This document shows positions 17,999 through 28,383 of a stretch of DNA of 64,000 nt, piece by piece. The DNA is taken from contig NZ_AP025314.1 of NCBI RefSeq assembly GCF_036492835.1, positions 1,984,001-2,048,000 of the forward strand, read 5' to 3'. Within the stretch, counting starts at the first letter, position 1; every line of letters begins with the position of its first letter. The translations under genes and the position numbers were made by a program. The notes under the pieces are model-generated. The model saw only the letters and a list, made by a program, of their open reading frames with translations. It had not been told where the DNA came from and made no database searches. The stretch comes from Fulvitalea axinellae. Lineage in GTDB: Bacteria > Bacteroidota > Bacteroidia > Cytophagales > Cyclobacteriaceae.

Positions 17999-20212
17999 AT
18001 GAGTAACATAGTGTACTTGGTGCCTGCTTTGGGCTTGGTTGGCTTTCTTTATATGTTGGCCAAAGCTTCGTGGGTTTCGAAGCAGGATGCTGGTTCCGAC
18101 AAAATGTCTGAGCTGGCGGGCTATATCGCCGATGGTGCGATGGCCTTTCTGAAAGCGGAATGGAAAGTGATGGCTTATTTCGCCGTGATCGCCGCCGTAT
18201 TGTTGGCATGGTCTGGTGGGCAGGTTGAAAACTCGACTCCGCTGATCGCCGTAGCTTTCTTGATCGGTGCCGTATTCTCGGCGGTGGCTGGTTATATCGG
18301 TATGAACATCGCCACCAAAGCGAACGTAAGGACTACACAAGCGGCCCGTACGTCGTTGGCGCAGGCTCTTAAAGTTTCTTTTACAGGCGGTACTGTAATG
18401 GGCTTGGGTGTTGCCGGATTGGCCGTAATGGGCTTGGGCTCGCTGTTCATCGTGTTTTATAACATGTATGTTGTCAACACTGGTGGCAGTGTGAACGGAA
18501 TTGAGATGGAAAAGGCCCTTGAGGTGTTGGCCGGATTCTCTTTGGGCGCTGAGTCTATCGCTCTTTTCGCCCGTGTTGGTGGTGGTATCTATACCAAAGC
18601 TGCTGATGTTGGTGCTGACTTGGTAGGTAAAGTTGAGGCGGGTATTCCTGAAGATGATCCTCGTAACCCTGCCACTATCGCTGACAACGTGGGTGATAAC
18701 GTGGGTGACGTAGCCGGTATGGGCGCTGACCTGTTTGGTTCTTATGTTGCTACTATCCTTGCTACTATGGTTCTTGGTCGTGAGATCGAGTCAAATGATG
18801 CTTTTGGCGGAATTGGCCCAGTTTTGTTGCCAATGATGATTGCAGGTGCTGGATTGATCTTCTCAGTTGTAGGTACTTGGTTTGTTCGTATCAAAGGCGA
18901 AGACTCTGACGTTCAGAAAGCCCTTAATGTCGGTAACTGGTCTTCGATTATCTTGACCGCCATTTTCTCTTATTTCCTTACGGATTATTTCATGCCGAAC
19001 ACGATGAATATCCGTGGGTTCGAATTTACAGGACTTGATGCGTTTTTTGCTATTATCGTAGGCTTGGTAGTAGGTGCGTTGATGAGTATCATCACTGAGT
19101 ACTATACAGCTATGGGACGCCGTCCTGTACAATCGATTGTTGACCAGTCGTCCACAGGACACGCCACTAACATTATCGGTGGTTTGGCTGTAGGCATGGA
19201 GTCTACAGTATTGCCGATTCTTGTTTTGGCTGCTGGTATCTTCTTCTCTTACGAATTCGCCGGACTTTACGGTGTGGCTATCGCCGCCGCTGGTATGATG
19301 GCTACAACCGCTATGCAGTTGGCCATTGACGCATTTGGTCCTATCGCCGACAACGCCGGTGGTATCGCCGAGATGTCAGGTCTTCCTGAGGAAGTTCGTG
19401 ACCGTACTGATGCCCTTGACGCAGTAGGTAACACTACAGCGGCTACAGGTAAAGGTTTCGCTATCGCTTCTGCCGCTTTGACTTCTTTGGCGCTTTTCGC
19501 CGCTTTCGTTGGGGTGTCAGGCATTAACGCTATTGACATTTACAAAGCCGACGTTTTGGCCGGTTTGTTCGTTGGTGCGATGATTCCGTTCATCTTCTCG
19601 TCTTTGACAATCGCAGCCGTTGGTCGTGCCGCTATGGACATGGTGAAGGAAGTGCGTCGTCAGTTCAAGGAGATTCCGGGAATTATGGAGCACAAAGCCC
19701 GTCCTGAGTACGAGCGTTGTGTTGAGATCTCGACTCAAGCTTCAATCCGCGAGATGATGTTGCCTGGCGCTATCGCCTTGGTGACCCCTGTGATCGTTGG
19801 TTTTGCTTTCGGACACGAGGTATTGGGTGGTCTTTTGGCCGGTGTTACCGTTTCTGGCGTATTGATGGGTATGTTCCAGTCTAACGCCGGTGGCGCTTGG
19901 GACAACGCTAAAAAGTCATTCGAGAAAGGTGCCGTTATCGAAGGCGAGACTCACTACAAAGGTTCTGAGCCTCACAAAGCTTCCGTAACAGGTGACACAG
20001 TAGGTGACCCATTCAAAGATACTTCTGGTCCTTCGATGAACATCCTTATTAAGTTGATGTCTATCGTATCTTTGGTTATCGCGCCGCACATTACTGAATT
20101 TAGAGGTGGTGACGCTGGACATACCAAAGTTGAGGAGAAAGAAAACGTGAAAGAGATCGTGATGGCCGATGAGGCTTCAAAAGCTGTTGACGCTGAAGAG
20201 ATTTGTCTCTAA
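17999..20212 (+). CDS. hppA: Membrane-bound ion-pumping pyrophosphatase (K+-dependent type)
   Basis: 737-residue polytopic membrane protein with the signature loops of membrane pyrophosphatases: [18 protein letters not shown], the duplicated [21 protein letters not shown] and, near the end, DNAKK and [17 protein letters not shown]. It hydrolyses pyrophosphate and pumps H+ and/or Na+ across the inner membrane. [13 protein letters not shown] has alanine and glycine where K+-independent enzymes carry lysine and threonine, so this is the K+-stimulated class; whether it moves Na+ or H+ needs comparison of transmembrane helix 6. The C-terminus ends in a short acidic tail. It stands alone, with a promoter-like element upstream and a clear terminator downstream. 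Its codons look strongly biased (repeated GGT, GTA, ATC), as in highly expressed genes. Confidence 0.95.
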   Translation: MSNIVYLVPALGLVGFLYMLAKASWVSKQDAGSDKMSELAGYIADGAMAFLKAEWKVMAYFAVIAAVLLAWSGGQVENSTPLIAVAFLIGAVFSAVAGYIGMNIATKANVRTTQAARTSLAQALKVSFTGGTVMGLGVAGLAVMGLGSLFIVFYNMYVVNTGGSVNGIEMEKALEVLAGFSLGAESIALFARVGGGIYTKAADVGADLVGKVEAGIPEDDPRNPATIADNVGDNVGDVAGMGADLFGSYVATILATMVLGREIESNDAFGGIGPVLLPMMIAGAGLIFSVVGTWFVRIKGEDSDVQKALNVGNWSSIILTAIFSYFLTDYFMPNTMNIRGFEFTGLDAFFAIIVGLVVGALMSIITEYYTAMGRRPVQSIVDQSSTGHATNIIGGLAVGMESTVLPILVLAAGIFFSYEFAGLYGVAIAAAGMMATTAMQLAIDAFGPIADNAGGIAEMSGLPEEVRDRTDALDAVGNTTAATGKGFAIASAALTSLALFAAFVGVSGINAIDIYKADVLAGLFVGAMIPFIFSSLTIAAVGRAAMDMVKEVRRQFKEIPGIMEHKARPEYERCVEISTQASIREMMLPGAIALVTPVIVGFAFGHEVLGGLLAGVTVSGVLMGMFQSNAGGAWDNAKKSFEKGAVIEGETHYKGSEPHKASVTGDTVGDPFKDTSGPSMNILIKLMSIVSLVIAPHITEFRGGDAGHTKVEEKENVKEIVMADEASKAVDAEEICL

Positions 20213-20591
20213 GCCGAACAGGAAATAGATAAAATTGAAAGCCGTTCCGAAAGGGGCGGCTTTTTTTTGATTTTTTTTCTAAGCGTGGTCCTTCTCGTAG
20301 TTTTTGGAGTGAAGGAAAATCCTTCCCGTAGTCGGTAAAGGCTTTGTATGGATGGAAAAAAGCGATAACGGTAAGGCTTATATCGTTTGGATTAATACAA
20401 TTCCGTTTCACTATTTTTAACATAATAAATTTTTAGTTATACCCTTATAATTATACATTAGGGCTTTATACCTTGATTATATATAGTTTTTGATTCCTTG
20501 TTTTAAGTCTTTTCCTTGATTTTTTAGGACTTGAGTGGTTGGTAGGAAAAGCTTTAATCTTTTTTGTATTCAACATAATGTAAGCGTTGTT
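20213..20591. other. 379-bp intergenic region before the MoxR operon
   Basis: No gene seen. The first 60 bases hold the hppA terminator. The rest, especially 20400-20480, is markedly A+T-rich and probably carries the promoter of the operon that begins at 20592. I could not identify a well-spaced TTG/TAnnTTTG pair. Confidence 0.4.
20238..20268 (+). terminator. Intrinsic terminator after hppA
   Basis: Stem AAAGCCG / CGGCTTT with a 12-nt loop, running into eight T. Confidence 0.88.
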
Positions 20592-21368
20592 ATGTCGAAG
20601 TTGATTTTTACTGCTTTTGTGTTTTTCCTCTTGTCCGGATGGGCTGTGGCCCAAAAAGAAATCGGGACTCCGGAGGAAGTCTGGGTGTTTTGCGGAGTGC
20701 CCGGAAATCCAGCCCAAGAGGGAATAAAGGTCGGACAATGTGTATTGGCGTCTTCGCTATTTCCGGGATTGCCACCGGACAAGCTTCATGTTTTTTACGG
20801 AAAAAAGGACGGCGGATTTCCGCTTTGCGATAGATCGGCGATTGAGAAGGGCCTGAAAACGGCTTCCGCTTCCGCAAAGTCTGGAAAACGTGTGTTGTGC
20901 GTCTTTTTGGGACATGCGAACAGAACGCCCAAGGGTGCCAACTACAATGTTGCCGGTTCGGACTGTACGTTTTCGGAAATGGCCGGTTGGCTGGGGGCTT
21001 CCACTTCCGGCGAGCCCGTCAATTTGCTCTGGGTAGCCGAAGCGGGCGAACTTTTTGTGAAAGCCATGGGTCGGGCCAATGTCCGGATTTTGGCCAGCGG
21101 AGAAACCGAAAATACGGACAACGATCCTGTTCTCTCCGAATTCTGGATGGAATTGGTGACAAAATCAAACGACAAAAACCGGGACGGTATTCTTTCTTTC
21201 TCCGAATTCCTTTCGGCGGCGCAATCGCGTGTCCGGGATTATTACAAAAAAAGGAGAATGATCCAGATGGAGAAATGCGTGTTGGACGGCGACGGTGACG
21301 GCAAAGCCACCATGGCCCCTTCATATGAGGATTTGCAAGGGGGAAATGTTTTTGGATTTAAACTATAA
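20592..21368 (+). CDS. Degenerate C13/caspase-like periplasmic protein
   Basis: 258 residues. A signal peptide (core LIFTAFVFFLLSGW, cleavage after AVAQ) precedes an alpha/beta domain with the C13/caspase-fold order: strand VWVFCGVPG, LHVFYGKKDGG, then CVFLGHANRT where active enzymes have the catalytic G-H-G. The strand that should carry the catalytic cysteine reads NLLWVAEAGELF, so the nucleophile is missing. After LASGETENT the chain ends with two EF-hand-like segments, NDKNRDGILSFSEFL and LDGDGDGKATMAP, a tail I associate with bacterial C13-like proteins. It is therefore a likely pseudo-protease binding or sensing something in the periplasm. The ATG at 20592 gives the signal peptide; it lies 6 bases ahead of moxR and heads the operon. 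Confidence 0.6.
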   Translation: MSKLIFTAFVFFLLSGWAVAQKEIGTPEEVWVFCGVPGNPAQEGIKVGQCVLASSLFPGLPPDKLHVFYGKKDGGFPLCDRSAIEKGLKTASASAKSGKRVLCVFLGHANRTPKGANYNVAGSDCTFSEMAGWLGASTSGEPVNLLWVAEAGELFVKAMGRANVRILASGETENTDNDPVLSEFWMELVTKSNDKNRDGILSFSEFLSAAQSRVRDYYKKRRMIQMEKCVLDGDGDGKATMAPSYEDLQGGNVFGFKL

Positions 21369-21374
21369 GGCATA

Positions 21375-22388
21375 ATGGAAGAAATTAGGACAGAAACCAC
21401 CGACGCCGAGTTGGTGGAACGCTTGCGGGCAGCGCATAAGGAATTGATGGACGAAGCTTCGAAAGTGGTTTTCGGACAGACGGAAACTTTGGAAATGCTC
21501 TTGGTCAGCATTCTTTGCAAAGGACATTCTCTACTTTTAGGCCTGCCGGGCTTAGGAAAAACTTTGATGGCCAACACGCTGGCGCAAATGCTGGATCTCG
21601 ATTTTTGTAGAATCCAGTTTACGCCCGATTTGATGCCTTCTGACATCACGGGTACCGACGTGATAGAGGAAGACCCGGAAACGGGACGTAGGCACCAACA
21701 CTTTTTGAAAGGGCCGATCTTCGCCAATTTCGTTTTGGCTGATGAGATCAACCGAACGCCCCCGAAAACTCAGGCGGCGCTCTTGCAAGCCATGCAGGAA
21801 AAGAACGTGACGATAGGTCGCCAGACTTACAAGCTGGAAGCTCCGTTTATGGTGTTGGCCACGGAAAACCCGATTGAGATGGAAGGGACTTACGTATTGC
21901 CGGAGGCCCAGCTAGACCGATTTATGTTTTGTCTGAAAGTGGCCTATCCTTCCGTAAAAGACGAGGTGGAAATCGTGAAAAACACTACGGGAGCCAAGCT
22001 TACCCAAGTGGGGAAAGTGATGGGCAAAGAGGAGTTGCTGAAGTTGCAGGACATCGTGCGGGGCGTACCGATCGCCGATGAGGTGGTGCTTTACGCCGTA
22101 CGTTTGGTCAACGCCACACGGGTGGAAAACGGAGCCGAAAGCGATGTGCCGATGGTTCGGAAATACGTATCGCACGGTGCCAGTCCGCGCGCTTCGCAAT
22201 ATCTGGTTTTGGGAGCGAAAGCCTTGGCCTTGCTTAACGGAAGATTCCACGTGAGTACCGAAGATATCCGCAAAGTGGCCGGGTCGGTAATGCGTCACAG
22301 ATTGGTTTTGAATTTCAAGAGCAAAGCCGACGGCGTTTCGGGCGACGACGTGATTAAGGAAGTGATCGCCAACATAAAGTCCGTATAG
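21375..22388 (+). CDS. MoxR-family AAA+ ATPase
   Basis: 337 residues. Walker A GLPGLGKT near residue 58, Walker B VLADEINR near 123, the ATENPIEMEGTYVLPEAQLDRF sensor-1/arginine-finger region near 160-180, and the C-terminal helical lid. MoxR ATPases act as cytoplasmic chaperones that work with VWA-domain partners to mature or insert metal cofactors or to activate protein complexes. Genes for three VWA-type proteins follow directly, the classical MoxR-DUF58-BatA arrangement. It begins 6 bases after the pseudo-protease gene and ends 3 bases before the DUF58 gene, so it is translationally tied to both. Confidence 0.94.
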   Translation: MEEIRTETTDAELVERLRAAHKELMDEASKVVFGQTETLEMLLVSILCKGHSLLLGLPGLGKTLMANTLAQMLDLDFCRIQFTPDLMPSDITGTDVIEEDPETGRRHQHFLKGPIFANFVLADEINRTPPKTQAALLQAMQEKNVTIGRQTYKLEAPFMVLATENPIEMEGTYVLPEAQLDRFMFCLKVAYPSVKDEVEIVKNTTGAKLTQVGKVMGKEELLKLQDIVRGVPIADEVVLYAVRLVNATRVENGAESDVPMVRKYVSHGASPRASQYLVLGAKALALLNGRFHVSTEDIRKVAGSVMRHRLVLNFKSKADGVSGDDVIKEVIANIKSV

Positions 22389-22391
22389 CCT

Positions 22392-23294
22392 ATGGGCGGT
22401 CCAAAACATAATGAGGAGGCGCTTGATCCAGAACTGTTCATGGCTATGGACGATCTGGAGCTTGTGGCCCGTGGAGTGGTGGAAGGGGCGTTGAGTGGCG
22501 TGCACAGAAGCAAGTTCGTGGGCTTTAGCAACGAGTTCGATTCGCATCGCCAATATATGCCCGGCGATGATCTGAAGCACGTCAACTGGAATCTTTGGGG
22601 GAAAACGGATCGGCTTTATGTGAAGCAATACGAGTCGGATACGAACCTGAACCTCTACTTGGTAGTGGATACCAGTAAATCCATGATCGCCGAAAATGGC
22701 CCGCACTCGAAATGGGCTTATGCTAAACGGGCCTCCGCCGCGATGGCTTATTTGGCGACCAAGCTACGAGATACGCCCGGTTTGTGCATGTTGTGTGGCA
22801 AGGAGCCCGTTTTTGTTGAACCGAAAGCCCGCTCGGGCCACTTCTTCGAGATCTTGGCCACTTTGGAGAGCAAGACTCCCGAAACATCCTTGTCGATTTA
22901 CGAATTGTTGGACGAGAACAGGTCATTCTGTTCAAGGCCCGGTATCGTGATCCTTTTTTCGGATCTGTTCGATCAGGACAAGGAGTTGCTTGATACTTTG
23001 GAAACCTACACGATGATGGGCCATGAAGTGATCATTTTCCAAATTCTTGACGATTGGGAGAAAAACCTTCCCGAGGATGAAGAAATGATTTTCCATGACC
23101 TGGAAACAGGTGAAAAACTTAAGGTAAACACCAGCCATATTCGGGAAAAATACGAGCGAGAAGTTCGGAAATGGGCGAAGAACTTCAAGGAAGAAAGCGC
23201 TGGCAAGGGAATCGATTTTATTTCCGTCAGCACGTCGGATCCTTTGGCGGATATCCTGACAGTGTATTTGAACAAGAGATGTGCGGTCTTTTGA
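22392..23294 (+). CDS. DUF58-domain protein with VWA-like MIDAS motif
   Basis: 300-residue soluble protein. The DUF58 hallmark DSHRQYMPGDDLKHVNW occurs near residues 53-70, followed by VVDTSKSM, an intact MIDAS DxSxS metal-binding motif of a von Willebrand A-like domain, and ILFSDLFDQ further on. Proteins of this family are encoded next to MoxR ATPases and are thought to be their direct partners (inference from conserved neighbourhood). There is no signal peptide or membrane span, so it probably works in the cytoplasm with MoxR. It starts 3 bases after moxR. Confidence 0.9.
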   Translation: MGGPKHNEEALDPELFMAMDDLELVARGVVEGALSGVHRSKFVGFSNEFDSHRQYMPGDDLKHVNWNLWGKTDRLYVKQYESDTNLNLYLVVDTSKSMIAENGPHSKWAYAKRASAAMAYLATKLRDTPGLCMLCGKEPVFVEPKARSGHFFEILATLESKTPETSLSIYELLDENRSFCSRPGIVILFSDLFDQDKELLDTLETYTMMGHEVIIFQILDDWEKNLPEDEEMIFHDLETGEKLKVNTSHIREKYEREVRKWAKNFKEESAGKGIDFISVSTSDPLADILTVYLNKRCAVF

Positions 23295-23344
23295 CCGTCG
23301 CCTTTGCGTCTGTAATTGTTTTTTAACGTAATCCGAGATTTTTT

Positions 23345-25207
23345 ATGGAAGTGGTGAACCCATTGTTGCTGACCGCTCTCGCGGCTGTGGCCATACCTAT
23401 AATTATCCATCTGATGCGTCAGCGGAAGCTGAAAAACGCTTATTTGGGAACGCTGAGGTTTTTGAAATTGGCGACCAAATCAAACGGGTACCGGAACAAC
23501 ATAACCAAGTGGTTGCTCTTGGCGCTTCGGTGTTTGGCCGTAGTGCTGCTGGTGGCGCTTTTTTCCAGACCTTTTTTGTCGGAATACGACAGCATAAAAC
23601 CCGACGACCGCTACTTTATCATTTTGGTCGACATCTCTGCGAGTATGAACGGCCAGTATGGAGGCGATCCAGTTTTTGAAAATTTTTGGAAGAAAATCAA
23701 GAAAAAGAAAAAAGAGCTGACGGGCAAAGGCCAAGTGGAGATAGCTCTTTTCGCCGATGAAGTAACGCCTTGGACTTCCGAAAAAATGCCCGAACTGACC
23801 CACGCCAGCGCCGATTTCGAAAACGCTTTGCGCTGGGCAAGCGAAAGGCTGGTTTTTTCCGGGAAAAAAGACCTTCGGATCTTTCTTTACAGTGATTTAC
23901 AGAAAAGCAATTTGCCTGAGGAAGAAGTAAATGCCGTAGATGAGCGGATAACCGTGGAGGTTTTGGACGGAACAATGACCGAAGGTGAGAACCTTGCGCT
24001 TTCTACAGATGCGGTTAGAAATCTCCACAAAGGAATGCCCGTAAAACTAAAGGCCAGAATAAGTACGGACGGTGGCGATGTAGAGCGTACAGCGATTTTT
24101 TATATTGACGGAAAACGCGTTGGCGAAGCGAAAGACACTTTGGGGCAATTCGAGTTGTCATGGAAGCCCCAAAAGGAAGGTTCGTTGAGGTTGAGAGTCG
24201 AATTGGAAAAAGATGATGCTTATCCATTTGACAATATAGCGTACGGAATTCTGAATGTAACGGCCAATAATAATGTGCTGATCGTAGACGGATCCAAGAG
24301 TGGAAGCAAGCATGCGAAAGCCTCTTATTTTTTGGAGAAAGCCTTGGCCGTTGACCGTGGAAGTAACAGCACGTTTGGAATAAAGAAATCGGACAAACCG
24401 TCCTTCAAATCCGGCGAGTTTAACGCTGTTGCATTGTGTGGCGTTTCCTCCTTTAACACTGCGGGGTATTCCGAATTTCTAAAAACGGGAGGGAACATAG
24501 TCGTCTTTTTGGATGAGAAAAGCGATCTCGATTTCTATAACGGTTTATTCGAAAAGGGGCTCTTTCCCGTCAAGCTTAACGGGCTTCGTTTGCCGGCCAA
24601 ACCCGTTTCCGTTTCCGGATTCAATAAATCAAATCCTTTGCTAGGCTCATTTGGCGAACGAATCTCCGCAAACGCCGGAAGCTTGGTCATGGCTGATCTT
24701 TTCAGTGTGCAACTTTCCGAAAAAGCCACGGACTTGGCGATGTTGGATGGCGGTTCGCCCATAATCAGTTCGATTTCGGTAGGCAAAGGAAAAGTGATCG
24801 CCATTGCTAATCCCGCTACCCGGCGCCATACCGATTGGCCGGTGAGCCGGATGTTTGTGCCGTTGGTACGGGAACTTTTCGGAGGCTTGTCCGAAGGGAA
24901 TGAAAAGCGTTCTCTTTATCGTTTGGAAGCCTCGATGGGCACTTACGAAAGAAGCGGGATTTTTGGCGGGGCGGAAGGCGATACGCTGGTGACTGTACCC
25001 GTTGCGGAATCGGTTAAGGGTGCCGTTTCCCCAGAGTTTTTTATGGAGTATATGAATATCGAAAATCCGGAAATCAGGCCGGCCCAAGCCTTAATGTTGC
25101 CTTCGCCTGAAGGGCATCAGCGTAAGCAAGAATGGTTTCACTGGATTGCTTTGGTGCTTTTGGGCCTTTTGGCTTTGGAATCCGTTGTGGCGTATCGTCA
25201 TTCTTAA
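23345..25207 (+). CDS. BatA-domain VWA membrane protein
   Basis: 620 residues. The N-terminus is the BatA/aerotolerance membrane domain: NPLLLTALAAVAIPIIIHL, then LKNAYLGTLRFLK and a second span WLLLALRCLAVVLLVALFS. A VWA domain follows with LVDISASMNG, an intact DxSxS MIDAS, and IFLYSDLQKS. The middle (about 220-520) is beta-rich and periplasmic in character. A final membrane span is visible near the C-terminus (WIALVLLGLLALESVVAY). Bat proteins were named for Bacteroides aerotolerance; their molecular job remains unclear. It is spaced 50 bases from the DUF58 gene and 30 bases from the next, in the same operon. Confidence 0.9.
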   Translation: MEVVNPLLLTALAAVAIPIIIHLMRQRKLKNAYLGTLRFLKLATKSNGYRNNITKWLLLALRCLAVVLLVALFSRPFLSEYDSIKPDDRYFIILVDISASMNGQYGGDPVFENFWKKIKKKKKELTGKGQVEIALFADEVTPWTSEKMPELTHASADFENALRWASERLVFSGKKDLRIFLYSDLQKSNLPEEEVNAVDERITVEVLDGTMTEGENLALSTDAVRNLHKGMPVKLKARISTDGGDVERTAIFYIDGKRVGEAKDTLGQFELSWKPQKEGSLRLRVELEKDDAYPFDNIAYGILNVTANNNVLIVDGSKSGSKHAKASYFLEKALAVDRGSNSTFGIKKSDKPSFKSGEFNAVALCGVSSFNTAGYSEFLKTGGNIVVFLDEKSDLDFYNGLFEKGLFPVKLNGLRLPAKPVSVSGFNKSNPLLGSFGERISANAGSLVMADLFSVQLSEKATDLAMLDGGSPIISSISVGKGKVIAIANPATRRHTDWPVSRMFVPLVRELFGGLSEGNEKRSLYRLEASMGTYERSGIFGGAEGDTLVTVPVAESVKGAVSPEFFMEYMNIENPEIRPAQALMLPSPEGHQRKQEWFHWIALVLLGLLALESVVAYRHS

Positions 25208-25237
25208 GGTGTTTTTGAAATCGAAAAAAAGGAAATC

Positions 25238-28200
25238 ATGAAAGATTCCTCTAAGGACTTAAGATCCGTTTTATCGAAAATCCGTTCCGGTCGCCGCAGG
25301 AGGGTGTTGGCTTGGGCTTTTTTACTGGCTTTGGTCGCTGTATCGACGGTTTTTTTGGCGAGTTCGGTTGTTGACAGGATTTATTATTACAACACAATCC
25401 AAAAGGTATTGGCGTTGGTCGGAATTCTGGCTTTGGGATTCGTTATAATTTTCCGTTACGGTTGGAGGCCTTTTAGACGAATGAGCCTGAAATCGATAGC
25501 CAAAGGGATTTCTAAAAGGCAGTTTGATTCGCATCAGCTGTTCATGACCGCTTTGGATTTAGTCGAGAGAAAAGACGAAGAGGGAGTCAGTCCAGAGCTT
25601 AGGGCTAAGGTTATGGAAGAGGCCGGTGAGCGTTTGGAGGTTTATATGAAATCCGAAAAAATGGATGTTAAAAGTAAACAACGTTCAATTATAATCGGAT
25701 TCTCAGTTTGGACTTTTTTTATTTTGCTCTTTTGGGGGCATGGAGCGTCCACACATTTAAAGCGTTTGCTGAATCCTTGGAAAGAAATATCATATTTGAA
25801 AGTTGAGGTTAATGGTCCAGAGTTTTTTTTGGCGGGAACGGCTCCTAAAATAGTGGTGAAAACCCGAGGTCGCGCTTTGGGGAAAGGCAGTGGCGGAGTC
25901 AAACTACACTATAGCGAAGACGGAGAGAATTGGAAGATCCGGCGCCTGACCAAAGGCAAGACTAGGCAGAGTAGGATGAGCTTCGTAGCCAAAATGAAAG
26001 GTTTGGATCACGGAATAAGATATTACGCCACATACGGCGACGGCAAAAGTGAAGAACGATTTCTTGCGCTGAAATCATTGCCGAAAGTGGATACGGCTTA
26101 CGTCACCGTTCATTTTCCGGAATATATGGGCTTGGATCCCGAAATCAGGCAAGGAGGGGCGATGGAAGTGCCCGAAGGCTCGACAGTATCTGTGAAAGTG
26201 AGAACCTCGCAACGGATGAAAAACGTCGAATTCGTTTTGCCCGATGGAAAAGTTACAGCGAGTATTGACGTAAATGTGGCGACAGCTGAATTCCCGATAA
26301 GTTCCAAAACTGAAGGTACATATACGGTTACGGGAACGGACGTTTACGGCGAAAGGCTTCGTCCTGCTACATACAATATCGTGTGCGTACAGGACCATGG
26401 TCCAAAGGTGAAAGTGATTGATCCTGCTTCGGATCTTAGTTTGACTTCTGTTACGGAATTGCCGATCCGATTTTTCGTAATGGATGATTACGGGGTGTCA
26501 ACAGTGGGCGTAAATGCCGTGGTTGACGGAAAGGAAGTGGAAGTCTATCGCAAAAAGCTTAAAGGAAAGCCACAGCGGGAATATTCGGCGACGGCCAAGT
26601 TGTTATTGGAAAATTTTGAGTTGGACAGAAAAACCGATGTGCGTTTTTACGCTTGGGCAAATGATACTAGGCCCGGCAAAGTTCAGCAAGGTGTTTCGGA
26701 ATTACGGTCGATTGATATTCGCCCTTTTAGGGAAAAATATTTTATGAATCTGCAAAATGCGCAAGGTGGTTCGGGTGACGAATCCCGGGATGAGGAAATG
26801 TTTTATAAACTGGACGAGTTGGTCCAAGCGCAACGTAAAATCGTTTCGGACGCATTTAAAGGATATAAAGAAAAGGTATCAGTGGAAAGCGCGAAGTCAA
26901 TCGCTCCGAAGCAAGAAGATGTGAAGAAGGCGACAAAGGATTTCAGGGAAAGCCTAAACCGAATGGTTGCCAAAATGGATGTCTTGGACGCTTCGATGGG
27001 CGATATGTCAGATGCCATTCGAGGGTATTCCCAACCAAATTGGGCGACAGGGTACACTAATTCTGATAAGGCGTTGAAAAAACTCGTTGGGCTGAGGGAA
27101 GAAATGGCTTATGAATTAGGCAAAAAGAAACAGAGCGAATGTACTTCCCAAAAGACGTCAGCTTCGTTGAGCGAATTGGCTTTGGATGTAGATATGCTGA
27201 TCCGAAAGCAGGAGATGATTAAGCGGAATAACGCCAAATCGAAGCCGGAAACCAAAACGCTCAGAAAGGAACAACGGATGTTGAGGCAAGAAACACGTGA
27301 GCTGAAAGCCTCATTGGAAATACATCCTGACGGGCTGAAAGAGAATATGGATCAGGCCGACCGGGTGATTGGGCATATGAGGGATTCGGAAAACGCTTTC
27401 GCTGTCAATAAATCCGCAACTGGCCATATCGATAATTCGATCACCGAACTGAAAAAGTGGGCGAAAATGCTCAGGGCGACTTCCCAAGCCAGAAAACCCG
27501 AGGAGATGCTGGCCGAAGCGGTTAAGAAAGCCGAAAAGGCCTTGGCCGAATTGGAGAAAAACGAAATGAAGCGAAAGAGTTTTGGTAGGTCAAAATCGAG
27601 TGGTAAAGGTTCGGCGGAATCGGAGGCCATGAATGATTCGGATAGTAAAAAGAAAGGCAAGAAGGGAGGCGAAAAAGGAGAGAAAAAAGAAGGCAAGATG
27701 GGCAAAGGGAATCCCGGGGGGAGTGGTTCTGGGTCGTCAGGCGGCAAAAGTGAGGGTTCAACTAGTGCGACTTTGGCGGATTTAGGTGAACATCTGGCTA
27801 TGATGGAGAAATGGGTGAATTCCGGAGGTGAGAATGGAGATTCTGGCCAAGGCAACGAGCGGATGGAAGAACTGGCGAAAAAGCACGGTTTTAAAAAGCT
27901 GGCCGAAGAACTGAAAAAGGCGAAGGGAGATAATGCGGTTATGGACGAGCGGATGCGGACTCAGCTCCGCAAACTGGCCACTGGCCTAAAAAGCGAGCTT
28001 CTTCGAAGGACAATGAGTCGCCTCGAACGCCTGAACGTTGCCAGAGACCGGGCCCGGAAGCTGAAAGATGGCTTGGATCCGAAAAATGCTGAAGCGAACA
28101 AGCAAGCGTTGAAATCGGAATTGGCTTCGTTGGATGACGCCGAGTTGGAGTCGCTTTCATGGCGTTTGGGGAATAGCCCGGGAAGGGGCGTTTACGAAGG

Positions 28201-28336
28201 GATTGAACGTAAAATTACAGCCTTAATGAGTGAAATGTTGAGCGATAAAAGCCTGTCGGGCAAAGACGTGGAAGTGCCTGAGGAATATAAAAAACTGGTC
28301 GATAAGTATTTTAAGATCCTGTCTGACGATATGTGA
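25238..28336 (+). CDS. DUF4175-like large membrane protein of the MoxR operon
   Basis: 1032 residues. Two membrane spans lie in residues 25-75 (LAWAFLLALVAVSTVFLAS, VLALVGILALGFVIIF) and a third near 150-165 (IIIGFSVWTFFILLFW). An extracytoplasmic beta-rich portion with Ig-like strands (about 185-480) follows, then about 300 residues of charged coiled coil (about 520-780). A Lys/Gly/Ser/Glu low-complexity stretch (about 785-845) precedes a final helical bundle. The layout fits the DUF4175 family, found in MoxR/Bat operons. No enzymatic motif is visible; a structural or docking role across the periplasm is likely. The low-complexity tract is probably a flexible linker. Confidence 0.7.
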   Translation: MKDSSKDLRSVLSKIRSGRRRRVLAWAFLLALVAVSTVFLASSVVDRIYYYNTIQKVLALVGILALGFVIIFRYGWRPFRRMSLKSIAKGISKRQFDSHQLFMTALDLVERKDEEGVSPELRAKVMEEAGERLEVYMKSEKMDVKSKQRSIIIGFSVWTFFILLFWGHGASTHLKRLLNPWKEISYLKVEVNGPEFFLAGTAPKIVVKTRGRALGKGSGGVKLHYSEDGENWKIRRLTKGKTRQSRMSFVAKMKGLDHGIRYYATYGDGKSEERFLALKSLPKVDTAYVTVHFPEYMGLDPEIRQGGAMEVPEGSTVSVKVRTSQRMKNVEFVLPDGKVTASIDVNVATAEFPISSKTEGTYTVTGTDVYGERLRPATYNIVCVQDHGPKVKVIDPASDLSLTSVTELPIRFFVMDDYGVSTVGVNAVVDGKEVEVYRKKLKGKPQREYSATAKLLLENFELDRKTDVRFYAWANDTRPGKVQQGVSELRSIDIRPFREKYFMNLQNAQGGSGDESRDEEMFYKLDELVQAQRKIVSDAFKGYKEKVSVESAKSIAPKQEDVKKATKDFRESLNRMVAKMDVLDASMGDMSDAIRGYSQPNWATGYTNSDKALKKLVGLREEMAYELGKKKQSECTSQKTSASLSELALDVDMLIRKQEMIKRNNAKSKPETKTLRKEQRMLRQETRELKASLEIHPDGLKENMDQADRVIGHMRDSENAFAVNKSATGHIDNSITELKKWAKMLRATSQARKPEEMLAEAVKKAEKALAELEKNEMKRKSFGRSKSSGKGSAESEAMNDSDSKKKGKKGGEKGEKKEGKMGKGNPGGSGSGSSGGKSEGSTSATLADLGEHLAMMEKWVNSGGENGDSGQGNERMEELAKKHGFKKLAEELKKAKGDNAVMDERMRTQLRKLATGLKSELLRRTMSRLERLNVARDRARKLKDGLDPKNAEANKQALKSELASLDDAELESLSWRLGNSPGRGVYEGIERKITALMSEMLSDKSLSGKDVEVPEEYKKLVDKYFKILSDDM

Positions 28337-28383
28337 TGTTGTAGGTGGGACGAGAACATCCGTTTTACTTTTTAAACTGTTTT

